Positions 9,852 to 21,891 are shown, counted from the stretch's first letter. The stretch is 64,000 nucleotides of DNA from Serripes groenlandicus (GCA_031761405.1 JASEVX010000001.1:47415102-47479101), one strand, 5' to 3'. Notes: generated from the sequence alone by a model not told the origin. Program-made: numbers and translations.

Positions 9852-10131
9852 CGGTCCGGGACATCACTTAGGAGACATTTGGTTTTTAATTATTCAACAT
9901 ATTTTGCTGTATAAATTTATGATAAAGCGCCTTATACAACATTTTATATGCGTACAAGGGAGAAAAAGAAATTTTCTTTCGAAAAAAGCGTAGTTTTGTG
10001 TTTTGTGTTTTTATTAAAATATATGTTACAGTTGATCCCGACTTTCATGTTAAATGTGTTCTTAATTGGATTCAAGCCTCAATTTACGAGATTTTACTTT
10101 GACCTTACGTCAACTCAGTGATGTCCCCGAG
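9852..10131. mobile_element. Possible MITE, ends GGGACATCACT / AGTGATGTCCC
   Basis: An 11-bp inverted repeat separated by about 255 bp of AT-rich noncoding DNA. No target-site duplication was identified, and there is no second copy in the window. Confidence 0.3.
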
Positions 10132-10626
10132 CAGTAGTTTTACATTAAAAGCTATATCTCACTTCCAGTTCCATTAACTCTAATACAATTTAGTACATAA
10201 CTTGCTTTGAGTGTAACATCTTTAAAATAATAATTCCATGCGAATATCTTTAGGTAAATTAGAGCCATTGCGATCAGAAAAATTGGTCGTTGAAAAAGAA
10301 ATGTACCTTGTCAATATATATTCTAACGCTATTTATAGATTTTAAACGAGACTGACGGTCTTTCATTTGCCTCCCGGCTCTACGAACTCTTCAACTGTTT
10401 ATTGACCAACTCTTTCGTTTCACAATAGGTTGAAGGTAATTTGCATGGTAAGACATTGGAAAGGTATATTTTTCATCAGATTCGATGCATCTACACCCGA
10501 AGACTTTTAAAAGCATTGCAGCAAAAGCAGAAATTACAAATGATGATTTGATGTAGGTTATAACTACGGTTGTTTGTAGTTGAAAGACTTTAACAAATGT
10601 TGTTATACCCGCAGCAATAAAAACTA

Positions 10627-10708
10627 CTTTGTAGGCAGGATTCGAACCTACGCGGAAAGATCCCAATGGAATTCCAATCCATCGCCTTAGCCACTCGGCC
10701 ACGAGTTA
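10627..10708 (-). pseudogene. tRNA-Ser-like copy with GGA anticodon, acceptor stem broken
   Basis: On the minus strand: A box TGGCCGAGTGGCTAAGG, anticodon stem-loop ATGGA-TTGGAAT-TCCAT, long variable arm, and T arm GTAGG-TTCGAAT-CCTGC. The anticodon reads GGA (still a serine codon reader) instead of AGA. The acceptor strands TAACTCG and CTACAAA pair at only three of seven positions, and the T stem has a G-T pair. It is probably dead. Confidence 0.75.
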
Positions 10709-10850
10709 ACGATTACATAGAACACATAACGTTAGTTCAGGTCGTTAATGAATCGCATCAAATCAATTAATTACTAAAATACTTTAGTGTTTTCAGATTT
10801 ACCTAACGGAAACGTTAAATACACTGAAGCTACCAATCAAAATACAGCCT

Positions 10851-11080
10851 TTAACCCTTTCCCTCGTATAGACGCTTTCTGACGCTTCTACAGCAGACGG
10901 ATTTTTGAAAACATGACGACGAAAGAAGAAATTGCTCAAAACGAGCAATTTTTCCTTTTACCACACTTTTTTCACCTATTTTCAGTCATTTTACCTTTAT
11001 AGAGCTTTTCCATGCTTTTCCCAAGAAACTTTCGAAGTCGTCTGCTGCAGATTTGTTGTTTGTGGGAAAGAAAGGGTTAA
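10851..11080. mobile_element. TTAA MITE (CCCTTTCCC family), full length
   Basis: Bounded by TTAACCCTTTCCC on the left and GGAAAGAAAGGGTTAA on the right, about 230 bp. Subterminal CTGCAGCAGACG-like repeats are inverted at both ends. The centre is a palindrome GAAATTGCTC...GAGCAATTT. A TTAA target and CCC...GGG ends are the signature of piggyBac-type integration, so this is inferred to be a piggyBac-mobilised non-autonomous element. No ORF. Confidence 0.85.
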
Positions 11081-11630
11081 CAAACACACCCGAGCGCTCA
11101 GTGAGTAACGTCAATCTAAATACAACCGTGTTTTCGATCACAGACGCTAAATAATTTGCGCATTTACCATAATCAGAAGATATATATGTACTATTTGAAA
11201 TTGTCGTTTAAAATTAAATTATTGAAAACATCGTATTGCATTCGATCTTTGAATAAAATGGAAATAAGATCTTCGGAAAGATTGACAAAATTGTGAGGAA
11301 AAGAGAATTTTCCACAAGTCGGGCCAAGGTCGCGTGTATTATGAAGTTAAGAAGGGTCTAGTCCACACTGTACACAACAATTAGGCTGATGTAAACTAAC
11401 CATCAACAACCTATAGATGCGGAGATAAAATGCAATAAATGTGTCAAGGAAATAAAATTGGCCGAGTTACCTTCTTCGGAGATTTCAGTATCTCTTTCCT
11501 GTCCTAGAAACAACAAGACAACTGCGTTAATGGTTAACTAGAAATGCGTAATAATACTATACAAAGTGTAACTGGTATACACATACTATGTTGACGCTGG
11601 TGAGATTTTTGCGTATGCAGATGCATTAAT

Positions 11631-11853
11631 TAACCCGTTCCCACATACCCCAAATCTGGCAGCAGACGACTTTGAAATCATCTCAACAATAATATTGAAA
11701 ATCTCCCTAAATGAAGACATACTTATTTAATAGAGTTGAAAACATTGTGTCAAAAGGAGAAATTGCTCGTTTTGAGCAATTTCTTCTTTTGTCACAAAGT
11801 TTTCAAAAGTCGTCTGCTGCAGAGGCGTCAGAAAGTGTATGTGGGAAAGATTT
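11631..11853. mobile_element. TTAA MITE, full length but diverged
   Basis: Left end TTAACCCGTTCCCACATA, right end GTATGTGGGAAAGA without the final GGGTTAA. The central hairpin GAGAAATTGCTCGTTTTGAG is intact. The 85-codon ORF through it is an artefact. Confidence 0.8.
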
Positions 11854-11859
11854 GAGGCC

Positions 11860-13640
11860 CGGGTCGTATATTAATTATATAATATTCCGATTAAAAGTTC
11901 TAACGTCAGCTAAATTTATTCTACGTATTGACATCAGTTCCGTACCACCATCGTATTTGACGATATAGATCTGACGATACAACGATAGCTGTCAACAAAG
12001 TAATGATAGTAAATTAATAATTAAAGGGGCCAAACGTTGTTAAATTAGAAGGTGATAAAACTGGTCATCTCTTTATCATTCTATGTCATCGTTATCTTTA
12101 TTGTCTGACATCTCATTTTTGTGGCGATTGGTTGACAATCGCCACAGTGCTACCAAAACAACAACAACGAAAAAAAAATTATATAGTCGTATTTGAACAA
12201 TCGGTTGGATATTTCTGCAAAGGCAATTTACTCACTTCCGTTAAACCGCCATATATATATATAGTTCCATCAGTGATGCAGGCACACGATTAATAATGAT
12301 AATGTTAGTGCTACTTTGATACCGGATTAGTACTAATATTTGAGATTTATCGAGAAAATATCTAAATAGAGTTAAACTATTTACATATTATCTTTCTTCA
12401 TGTTTGGGCAGATAATAAATATCATCGGGCGTCTTGGGTACGCTATGCAGAGTATCATGATACTCCTGTGCCTCGTTTTATTTTTACTGTAGTCAACCGT
12501 AACCTTTTGACCTTTAACCTGATTCGGCAGGAGTTGGTTGTACTCTGATTATCTTCGTCATGATTTGGCAGATAATAAATATCATTGCGCGTTCTGCCTT
12601 GCAAATAACGACAACTCTGGTGATACTCAAATCTGGAAATTCCAAAAGGTTCTATAAATAGCTCGCGAGACCAAAAACCAGAAAAGCTTGTAAATCTCAA
12701 TATTATAAACGCTTTATTTTGTACTTGTTTAAATATATGAAAGCGTCTAGATAATAAGACTGGTTTACAAAGGTTTAAAGGACACACGATGGCAGTGTGT
12801 ACACACGTTATGTATACACGTCTGCACGTTCTAGAGTCAATTAGCAATCAATGCTGACAGTGTAGCCTAATTGAGTTTGAAGATCTAGCATTATAATATA
12901 TGCCTATATTTTCATAAATTAAACAGTTTGGCAAATAGTGAAATTGTGCTTTTGGAGCATGTTTTGTGTTTGTTTTTGCACTCACATTATTCGAAGCAGT
13001 TTAACAACCTCAGAGACATATAAATACACTGTGACAACCCTCAATCATGCAATGTGAAGGGACTAAATTGAACAGACCTGTTTAATATCGGACATAATTG
13101 AAACAAACACCAAACTAATGGATACTGTTTTCTCTCCTTTCTTTAGTCATTTCTAAAGTGTAAAATATATTTTATCTTAATATGGCCTAACGACCTGGTG
13201 ATAAACATGTGATTACCCAAACAATTTAGATTACAAATAGTCATTCTAATGAGCTAAAACGGTAGTCTATCGAATACCAACTAGATTTTTCATAACTTTG
13301 GAATGGCCTAATTTTGAACACATCATAACCAATTTCAGAACGTAACTAAATAATCACCAAGACAACATTCTGGCAAACTAACATTATTCTACTGTCAAAA
13401 GATGCAGGGTTGATACATTCTCAAATATACCCGCACCAGAGTCATCGCAAGCCCTACACCGATATACTGCTTGTTACTTTGCAGGATTTTCCATACGATC
13501 GCCACTACAGTGCCATTGGCGCTTTGATTATAACTAATATTATTAAATTTTGAAAGTTTATTTTTTTCTCTATGTAAAACATGATGCTGCACACATGAAA
13601 TAAACACTGTTTGGATTGCTATGTGCTGGCAGTGATATTC
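11860..13640. other. No gene recognised
   Basis: AT-rich DNA. It contains a short perfect inverted repeat around 12128-12146 (GGCGATTG / CAATCGCC) and a diverged piece of the 'tgacctagtttttgacc' repeat near 13090-13390. The 130-codon minus-strand ORF at 12455-12847 has no recognisable motif and overlaps a duplicated 'gcagataataaatatcat' phrase (12408, 12569). I do not call it a gene. Confidence 0.5.
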
Positions 13641-13649
13641 TCTTGAGTC

Positions 13650-13780
13650 GAACGTATTGTTTAGAGCGTCTGCCCCCTGAGCGAGAGCTCAGGATTTGAG
13701 TCCGGGTCAAGTCATACAAAGTACTTTCAAGCACTTTCATTGGCGCTCAGTGACGGGGATAGCATTACGTAGTACGGTTA
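13650..13780 (+). mobile_element. tRNA-headed SINE fragment
   Basis: A-box-like TTTAGAGCGTCTG and B-box-like ATTTGAGTCCGGG are followed by GTCATACAAAGTACTTTCAA, a body motif also seen at 41570, 43320 and 47550. Truncated at the 3' side. Confidence 0.55.
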
Positions 13781-14078
13781 ATTTACCTATAATATGTCGT
13801 CATATAACTGATATACTGTTAACATCGATGCGAAACATCTTACAAACAAACACTATTGTCAAAGATATTAATTCATCTCAATCAAAGCTTCTCGGTCAGT
13901 GTATGCATATTAAAGTAAGTCCTCTATATCGTACCAATTAAGAAACGTATAGCTATCGGGACTGAATCCGACCTTCGTACATATTATATGAATATTCATA
14001 TCTTATTATTGATAAGGCTATGGAATTCGTTAAGAATAGTGTATCGAGTCTGAATACGCACGAAGATGAAGCAATTAT

Positions 14079-14293
14079 CTAAACCCTTTTCCAAATACAG
14101 AGGCTTTCTGACGCCTCTATAACAGATGACTTTTGAAAACAATTGCTCCTAATGAACACTTTTTCCTTCTGCCACAATATTATCTACTCTAACCATTACT
14201 ATTATACTTAAATGTATTGAGACTTTGGAAAAGTTTTGCTATTTGTTTTTAAAGTCGTCTGTTGTATATTTGATGTATGTGGGATAGGGTTAA
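14079..14293. mobile_element. TTAA MITE, diverged
   Basis: Left end AAACCCTTTTCCAAATACAG with the GACGCCTCTATAACAGATGA subterminal block. The right end has AAAGTCGTCTGTTG and ends GGGATAGGGTTAA. The central palindrome is eroded. Confidence 0.75.
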
Positions 14294-14453
14294 GGCATAA
14301 AACTAGGGTGACAGTTTGGTCATCAGTTGATTACTCAATTTGACTTTCAGCGTTATTTTTATTGTCTGTCACTTCCATTTTTACAGTTACAATTATCGGT
14401 CAATTTAAAATTCATTTCATTGCCAATCGTGATAAGATATAATTGATATTGCC

Positions 14454-14683
14454 TTAACCCTTTCCCTCATATTGACGCTTTCTGACGCCTCTGCAGCAGA
14501 CGGCTTTTTGAAAACATAGTGACAAAAGAAGAAATTGCACAAAACGTGCAATTTCTCCTTTTGCCACAATGTTTTCCACTTTTTGTCATAGGTTATCCAT
14601 TCAATTATGGAGATTCTCTATTTTTGGACAAAATACGTTCAAAGTCCTCTGCTGCAGAATTGCCGTATGAGGGAAAGGGTTAA
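14454..14683. mobile_element. TTAA MITE, full length (230 bp)
   Basis: Ends TTAACCCTTTCCCTCATA and GAGGGAAAGGGTTAA. The central palindrome is GAAATTGCACAAAACGTGCA. It has the same length and layout as 28377-28606 and 63225-63455. Confidence 0.9.
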
Positions 14684-14879
14684 CTGGTCAACCCTTGGTC
14701 ATCTTCCAATCTGCGACCGTGTCAACAAAGCAACTTTGTTCTTTTTTTATATAAAGCATTCTCTTTGTTATGTTATTTTTCGTTCATCAGGTGACATTCA
14801 ATATAAAATTAACCACACGCTCTTCATCTTACAGAAGATATTTGATGTCGCTGCATCAAACGACTAGAATCATTGTGAC

Positions 14880-16000
14880 GATCGTAGACATTCCTAATCA
14901 GGATTAGTTCATCATATTCCCCAAATTATTTCAAAAACGTATATGGTACCATTTTTCTGAATGTTATAGATCATGCTTAAATTCGTTATTATAGTGTGTA
15001 ACGTATACTGGGTTGCGCTTGATTTATAAATCAGCAGCGAACAATGTGTTTACGTTGAAAGGATATGTAGCTTAATCTAAGACTGATTTCTAATTTGGAG
15101 TTAACATTTTACCTGAGTTGGTATTTATGAGTAAACACCTTGACTACATGCTATTTCTCGAAAAACGGAAGTGTAATTTCAGTACAAGGATTATAACAGT
15201 GTATGACAAAGAGAAGTTTGTAAAAGTTCTCTTATTCTCACAATGTCTTCAATTGATAACCGCTGTTACGGCGTAAGGTGTTGATTGCACTTTGATTCGT
15301 CCATATGACGCGTATGTCGCTGTATTCTTTCAGAGACTGTGATAACTGAATAGAACATATCTTGTATGCAAGTTTATGGTACAATGTGTTTGTTTGTGTG
15401 TTGCTATACACCTCTTTCAACAATATGTTAGTAAAAGCAAGGCGTGCCCTGTGTAATTTACCAGTACTACCGGCAGTATTCACTTTGACACCGATGCATC
15501 AGTCGTATTGCTATCCCCGTAACCCTCAAGGTCAAGGATAATAGTAAAATGAATATACTACAGAACATAATGACATTTAATACATACACAATTCTAACAT
15601 CTAGTACATGTATTGCAATAAGGTTTGTAATAACGGGAACTTTGATGATGGGACTGAGATGCTGTAAACGTCGAAAATCAACGGAAAAGATACTGGCAAT
15701 TTGATGACCGGTCTGTACCACCCCCGGGCCTTGTTTGACACCTCGATGTCCTTATATGATCAACTCTTAATGTTAGACTTAAATTTAATAGATATAACCC
15801 TTCACGTAATATAGGATGGACTGCATAAGACAACTTCGAGCATTGAGGAGTGATCGTACTATAAGCGTTTTAAAAGCACAAATATAAATGATTATTTATT
15901 TATTTATAATAAGTTAGGATTTAACGTTATTAATAATAATCGAATACATGCAATCTACAGGTTAAGGGAAACAGAATAATTAAAAAGAAATACACTCAAA
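14880..16000. other. No gene recognised
   Basis: AT-rich. The ORFs at 15238-15483 and 15467-15721 (minus) overlap each other and carry no recognisable domain or splice-supported exon. No repeat family identified. Confidence 0.5.
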
Positions 16001-16009
16001 ATTGATATA

Positions 16010-16259
16010 TGAGACGTCCCACGAGAAAACCAACATTGTGGACTCTTCTTAAAGTATCGACCCGGATCAGCCTAAGCATGCCGTACAGGCACTGTTCGCC
16101 TTCTGTGGAGTTTCTGTTTCAGAAATCATTACTCTGTACCCCTTTGCCCAATAGACGGAATGTGTCGGTCCGGATTAGCCTACGCGGACTGCGCAGGCTG
16201 ATCTGGATCGATACATTACGCAGAGTCCATAATGCTGGGTTTTCTCGTGGAACGGCTCA
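16010..16259. mobile_element. TGAGCCGT palindromic MITE
   Basis: About 250 bp. The left end is TGAGACGTCCCACGAGAAAA and the right end TTTTCTCGTGGAACGGCTCA. Paired inner blocks (GTATCGACCCGGATCAGCCT and its inverse) make the element a large imperfect palindrome. TA lies on both sides, a possible target duplication. The 119-codon ORF through it is not a gene. Confidence 0.88.
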
Positions 16260-16684
16260 TATTATGACAACTTCTAGTTTAATGTCAAAGCCCACATCCG
16301 GCCCAGTAGTAAACAATCATTGTATGCATACTCTTTTTCTAATTTTAAGAAAACACTCAAAAAATTAAAAACAAATATGTCTGATTGTCTTTATCATATA
16401 AATATAGTAAATAATTGGAGTGATATCAAAATGGTTGGTGAATATTGACCCAGAACAGAACCACAATTAATACGAGATAAAACTGTGCAGCTCCAAAGTA
16501 TACCTTGGTGCGATCCCGATTCGGACATGGTTAGCATTATATAATAATAAACTAATCCATCGATGTAGCGCCAAACTTACCGTCATAACTTGTATTTTTT
16601 TAACCAACGCAAAAACTCTCTGAAATTGAAGATGTCTACTTAAAAATTTGGGATATCCCTATAATTGTAGGTATAAATACTGAA

Positions 16685-16773
16685 AAAGTTGAGAACATTG
16701 TGGCAAAAGGATGTTTTCAAAAGTCGTTTGCTGTAGATGCGTCAAATAGTGTCTGTACCTGGGAAAGGGTTAA
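16685..16773. mobile_element. TTAA MITE fragment (right end)
   Basis: GAGAACATTGTGGCAAAAGG is joined directly to TGTTTTCAAAAGTCG, so the central palindrome is deleted. It ends GGGAAAGGGTTAA. Confidence 0.7.
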
Positions 16774-17019
16774 AAAGATTATGTGATGCAAGATGAACTT
16801 TTTCATTATGGTATGCTTTAAAGAATCACTTTCTGTTTTTGCGTCTGTATGCTTAAAAGGTCAAAACTACGTGAACATAGCCGAATTGTGTGGAACAGGA
16901 GAAAAGTTTATATGAAGTAATGGTCTTTTTCTCCTTTTCGCACAATGTTTTAAAAACAGTCTAGGGCAGATATGTAAGATGTTCTGGAAAAGAGGTGAAA
17001 GATGGGACATACATTGATC

Positions 17020-17222
17020 TAACCCTTTCCAACTTGCAGACGCATTTTGATTGATCTGCAGCAGACGACGTTTGAAAGAATGATATGCTTATAATGAGCA
17101 ATTTCTCCTTTTGCCAGATCGTTTTCAATAATAAGAATTTCATTTATACAGATGTTTAAAAAATTGTCTATACATTTTCAGCGACGCCTGCTGCAGAATC
17201 GTTGTATGTGGGAAATGGGTAA
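17020..17222. mobile_element. TTAA MITE, diverged
   Basis: Left end AACCCTTTCCAACTTGCAGA, right end GTATGTGGGAAATGGGTAA, with CTGCAGCAGACG and GCCTGCTGCAGA blocks inverted between them. A further degenerate piece precedes it at about 16890-16990. Confidence 0.75.
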
Positions 17223-17499
17223 TAACGTGACATTCGGAAATACAAAGAAGGAACAAGACTGAAGAAATTAAAACACCTTTGATACGATCGGAGACCCGAG
17301 ATTCACGGGTTTGATATCAAACAACAATTAGTACTTTATTATGTTGATTACAGTAGCCAGTGGTCATGTTACGGCAACGGACACATTAAAATGTCTATGT
17401 CAGTGAAATCTGCAACATCATGTCAATCTAAGGTTACGATGAGGTCAGCTTCAGTGTAAAATATTTGTGACCAGTCTGTAGTGAAAACAGAAAGTAATA

Positions 17500-17762
17500 T
17501 GAGCCGGTCCTTGAGAAAACCAACATTATTGACTCTTCGTTATGTATCGACCCAGATCAGCCTGCGCATTCCGCGCAGGCTAATCAGGGCCGACACATTC
17601 CGACTCAGGGGTATAGAGGTATAGAGTAATGATTCCTAAAACAGAAAATCCACAGGAGGCGAACAGTGTCTATACGGGTTAGCCTGCGCGGCATGCTTAG
17701 GCTGATACGGGTCGGTACTTTATGCACACACCATAATGTTGGTTTTCTCGTGATACGGCTCA
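17500..17762. mobile_element. TGAGCCGT palindromic MITE
   Basis: Left end TGAGCCGGTCCTTGAGAAAA, right end TTTTCTCGTGATACGGCTCA. The internal blocks ATGTATCGACCCAGATCAGC and GGGTCGGTACTTTATGCA are as in other copies. About 263 bp. Confidence 0.88.
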
Positions 17763-17769
17763 GATGTTT

Positions 17770-18225
17770 TATTTTAAATATGTCACTATTTTTGTCAGAA
17801 TTCAGATCTTTGACTTACGAATTCACCACAAATACGTATGTCTTCAACAATCAAGGATAATGCTGTAATTTCTATTGTTTTCTTTTATACAAGTATAATG
17901 TAAAACATGGTTAATATGGTGTTTACTAAATATATCTATACCTCGATTAAAGTAATCACTTACATATAAATAACATAACTGGAATACATTAAAGCAATTT
18001 GCTTCTATCCTATGCTTTACTGAGAAATAACAGCGTATTGTAGCTGATAAACTCTCATTTTAGAGTTATCTTCGTCGTTGACCAACCTGTGCGTGTCTTC
18101 AGTATATAAAAAGTATGAAATTATCACAAGATCGAGATACTCTATATTTGTGAACAACCAGAGAGCTACCAACGCTCGCTGCATATCTACTCACGTTATA
18201 CTACTTTTGAGGCTTATTCAGTGAT
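17770..18225. other. Unassigned DNA before a minisatellite; weak TATA-like site
   Basis: No coding sequence recognised. TATATAAAAAG lies near 18102, about 115 bp before the ATG of the repeat-encoded frame that starts at 18221. No initiator or splice support was found, so a promoter is not called. Confidence 0.4.
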
Positions 18226-18274
18226 CACCGTAACATCGAACTTGTCGACACGTCGGCATCATCGACATTTCGAC

Positions 18275-19325
18275 ACAGCCATCTGCAATACTTCAATACT
18301 ATTGACACGTCGACACAGCCATCTGCAATACTTCAATACCATCGACACGTCGACACAGCCATCTGCAATACTTCAATACCATCGACACGTCGACACAGCC
18401 ATCTACAATACTTCAATACCATCGACACGTCGACACACATACATCGACGTCATCAATTTTTCAACATTATCGAAATGTCGACAGACATACATCGACATCG
18501 TCCACACGTCAACATCATCGACATGTCGACATACATACATCGACAACACCAATACGTCAACATCATCCACATGTCGACAGACATACATCGACAACACCAA
18601 TACGTCAACATCATCGACATGTCGACAGACATACATCGACATCGTCCACACGTCAACATCATCGACATGTCGACACACATACATCGACAAAACCAATACG
18701 TCAAAAGCATCGACATGTCGACACACATACATCGACAACACCAATATGTCAACTTCATCGACAATTCGACAGACATACATCGATATCGTCGACACGTCGA
18801 CACACATACATCGACGTCATCATTACGCCTACACTATTGACAGGTTGACACACATACATCAACGTCATCAATAACTCAACACCATCGACGTCATCAATAC
18901 CCTAACAGGATCGACACACATACATCGACATTATCAATACGTCAACATCAGCGATACACATACCTCGACACATCAATACGTCAACATCATCGACACTTCA
19001 ACATCATCGACACGACGACACACATACATCGACATCATCAATACGTCAACACCATCGACAAGTCGACACACATAAATCGACATCATCAATACGTCAACAT
19101 CGTGCACACGTCGACACACATAAATCGACATCATCAATACGTCAACATCGTGCACACGTCGACACATATAAATCGACATCATCAATACGTCAACACCATC
19201 GACAAGTCGACACACATAAATCGACATAATCAATACGTCACCATCATCGCCACGTCGACACATATAAATCGACATCATCAATGCGTCAACACCATCGACA
19301 CGTCGACACACATAAATCGACACAA
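18275..19325. repeat. GTCGACA minisatellite, 40-bp then 48-bp units
   Basis: 18275-18430 is four copies of an exact 40-bp unit (CGACACAGCCATCTGCAATA then CTTCAATACCATCGACACGT). From about 18440 it becomes a 48-bp unit carrying ATACATCGACA, CAATACGTCAACATCATC and GTCGACA, about 18 copies with variation. Because 48 is a multiple of three, long frames stay open on both strands (up to 217 codons). The reading is low-complexity (TYIDN..TSTSST), so it is best read as a noncoding minisatellite. Confidence 0.92.
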
Positions 19326-19894
19326 ATGAGCCGCGTGTGGCAATTTGATGTATTATTGCTTTGACATCGTTAATAGTTAAACTGACGTGTATTTTATATC
19401 ACTATATAGTATAGTCTGAATCTCCAGCAGATATCATTCAATGTGGTACCGAAACATGTCGTACCTTGTCGAAATATAAAATATTCGCGTTTTGGCGATT
19501 TGGGTTCTAATTGTCTCGACAATTAGGCATAATTGAAAGTAATATTGGCGTACAATTGGTGTAGCAACACTTCTTGTTTTATTGCAAAAGGTTTTGGCTA
19601 AGATGTCATTGCTAGCGGTCGGACAGTGAACGCTCCGGTGAGACTATGCGTATATACTGGATTGTTTGAGCCTTCAATTTGTCGCAAAACGTTAACTGGG
19701 CAAAGGTAAGTATCTTCTTTATCCATAACACAATGTATGCACCAAAAGTATACGATATAATTGTATTCTCCGATTTAATATCATTGAACGCTATATTTGC
19801 ATATACATGTAACTGGTTGGGCTACACTTCTTTCTAGGAGTGTATAACAATCGATTGGATAGTGGAGGCTATACGTATGATGTTACGCTACTCT

Positions 19895-20165
19895 CAACGT
19901 TGTGCCAGTCATATCACAGCCCTTCCTTGGTAAAGTAACCATTAGTACTGGTCCATTTATTCTGACACAAGCGAGTCAGTCGTAATGCTTACCTCACAAT
20001 ACTGAGCATGATGGGTTAGCCATTATCGCCATTGTTATAGTAGTTTGGTATGTTGGTACGACATCGGCCGAAGATAGAACACGCAACCTCCAGTAGCTCA
20101 GCCAATTCAACGCCGAGGCGGTCCCCAAATCGTTTTACGGGGCTCATGTACATGTAAGTATCATC
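19895..20165 (-). mobile_element. tRNA-headed SINE, TACTGGTCCATTTATTCTG type
   Basis: The segment shares CATTAGTACTGGTCCATTTA, CGAGTCAGTCGTAATGCT and GGCCGAAGATAGAAC with the SINE at 38469-38708. The minus-strand head has a B-box-like GTTCTATCTTCGGCC. Diverged. Confidence 0.6.
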
Positions 20166-20169
20166 TGTA

Positions 20170-21045
20170 TCTTTAAATTAAACATGCGTCGTAATTTCGC
20201 ACATAATTGTACAGTATCGATGTATTTATGGGTCAACTGGCACGAGATGAGTGCATCATGTCGAAAAAATGTTTGACGTAAATATTTTGGACAAATCATC
20301 GCTAATCCCTGCATGGAAAATTAACCATAATGACAGTCACTGTGCGTCTTGGGGTCAGTTTCCCACCACTGTGTTGGTGGATGTAAATAGGACATGGCAA
20401 ATAGAGAAGGGTGTTGAATTATTATAAATGTGACCACTTCGGACCATGACATGAACAGAACGCATACTCTCATTTGCAGTTTTACTCTCCCTAGAAATGT
20501 TATCAATGTTACAACATCTAAATTCCGAGTTCTTCTGGTAATTGTTGGGATGCAGTTTTACAAGGTTAAGGAATTTAATATTAATGCAAGATTGGTATTT
20601 CAAATGGTCCTTTTTGAACGGCGAGATTCAAATAGAATAATCACGGTGTTGGCTACTGGCCTTATGTAACAGGAAACGTCAATGTAATGATAGGGGTGAT
20701 TTTCACGACCCGTGTAATCCGTATTGATGGACCGGCCCGGACATTCGCGGTATCATACTGTTCGTATTTTTTGTATTTTTAGGGATAAATTCTGGACTTG
20801 TCGGTGAGAATTTCAATCAATGTGTGTTTTCATTGCAATAAAGCTGTGCAGAAAAAAAGGTCAATTACACGGGAAGATTGTCTTTCCAACATACAAGTTT
20901 TGAACACAGGTATACACATAGACACAGATAGACTAGTGAACCCACCCTGATGCAACACCGCATTCAATTAAATATGGTGAGGTATTTGAACCTACATCTC
21001 GAATTGTATATTATAAGGGTTTGAACTGTAGAATCAACTCAATGT
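20170..21045. other. No gene recognised
   Basis: Overlapping short frames on both strands at 20321-20669 shadow each other and have no recognisable domains. No repeat family assigned. Confidence 0.45.
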
Positions 21046-21051
21046 TAATGC

Positions 21052-21190
21052 CAGGGGCATAGCTTTGCAGCGCAGGCTGATCTAGTCGATACAATACGCA
21101 GATGTCTATCGCCGCAGCTGCATTTTGGGGCATTTTGAGAAAATATGTGTAGGCACGTTCCTACAGTGCATAAAGGGAGCTACGCCCCTG
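21052..21190. mobile_element. CAGGGGC MITE, 139 bp, with 5-bp target duplication
   Basis: Ends CAGGGGCATAGCT and AGCTACGCCCCTG, flanked by AATGC on both sides (21047-21051 and 21191-21195). It contains GCGCAGGCTGATCT...ACGCAGATG, an internal piece of the TGAGCCGT MITE. It is followed directly by a 21-base C tract. Confidence 0.75.
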
Positions 21191-21251
21191 AATGCAACCC
21201 CCCCCCCCCCCCCCCCCCTTTCATAAGTTCAAGACAATCTTTATCAACTAC

Positions 21252-21572
21252 CGGGCATGCAACATTCGAACTTAACAAGTTTCTAATTTCGTTGATAGAC
21301 ATTATCCGACAAAGATCTTGATACAATATCTGATGGCCGCTGACAGTTATGTATAATGTTGGTGGCGTCCGTCCGTACGTCGGAAGTCCTATCGAATGCT
21401 TGATGAGAGAAGTCATTAAAACAGAATTGTTAACCACCACGGTCACATTATCCCCCGCAAGTTTCGCTGCGAATACAGTTGCGACACCCGTAGTACTCTC
21501 ACAATAATGTTCTGTGATATCTATTGTCTTCGGCTTCATATATGCAACGAAGCTTCCATTCTCCGCATGGGA
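21252..21572 (-). CDS. Candidate 107-codon exon of an unidentified gene
   Basis: On the minus strand a pyrimidine-rich tract TTTCTTCCTTC, a TTAAC branch-like site and AAATCAG precede the frame. The frame runs 321 nt, phase 0 to 0, to CCCG|GTAGTT. It reads NGSFVAYMKPKTIDITEHYC, then VATVFAAKLAGDNVTVVVNN, then LYITVSGHQILYQDLCRIM. The mix of hydrophobic and polar residues looks like a globular protein and it overlaps no repeat. I do not recognise the family. The contiguous frame runs on into the C tract as poly-Gly, which argues that the exon ends at the donor. Other exons were not found. Confidence 0.45.
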
Positions 21573-21699
21573 CTGATTTGTTAACGAAGGAAGAAATACG
21601 GTGAAAAGTTATGTCACATTACAGTTGTATGGCAATAAATCCGAAGCTGTTTACAAACAGTATAATTTTTTCCGAATATTTGCTTTCTTCAGATACATG

Positions 21700-21891
21700 T
21701 TGACAATTCTGCAGCAGACCACTTTTGAAAACATTGTGTCAAAAGGGAACATTAATAATGATGATCGATTTCTCTATTTATCACAATGTTTTCAATGATT
21801 AAACTTTAATTCGTAGACATTTGCCCTATGTTCGCCTCCAGGTTTTCAAATCCTTCAACTGCAGATTTGTTTTATTTAGGAAAGTGTTAAA
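21700..21891. mobile_element. TTAA MITE, degenerate
   Basis: TTCTGCAGCAGACCACTTTT and GAAAACATTGTGTCAAAAGG on the left, then CTGCAGATTTG and TTAGGAAAGTGTTAA on the right. The left terminus is lost. Confidence 0.65.

Noticed and set aside
12455..12847. 130-codon minus-strand ORF
   Set aside because: No domain, no splice or promoter support, and composition like the surrounding AT-rich DNA.
18221..18874. 217-codon Thr/Ser-rich ORF and the opposite-strand 134- and 116-codon ORFs
   Set aside because: All arise from a 48-bp minisatellite whose period is a multiple of three, with frames open on both strands.
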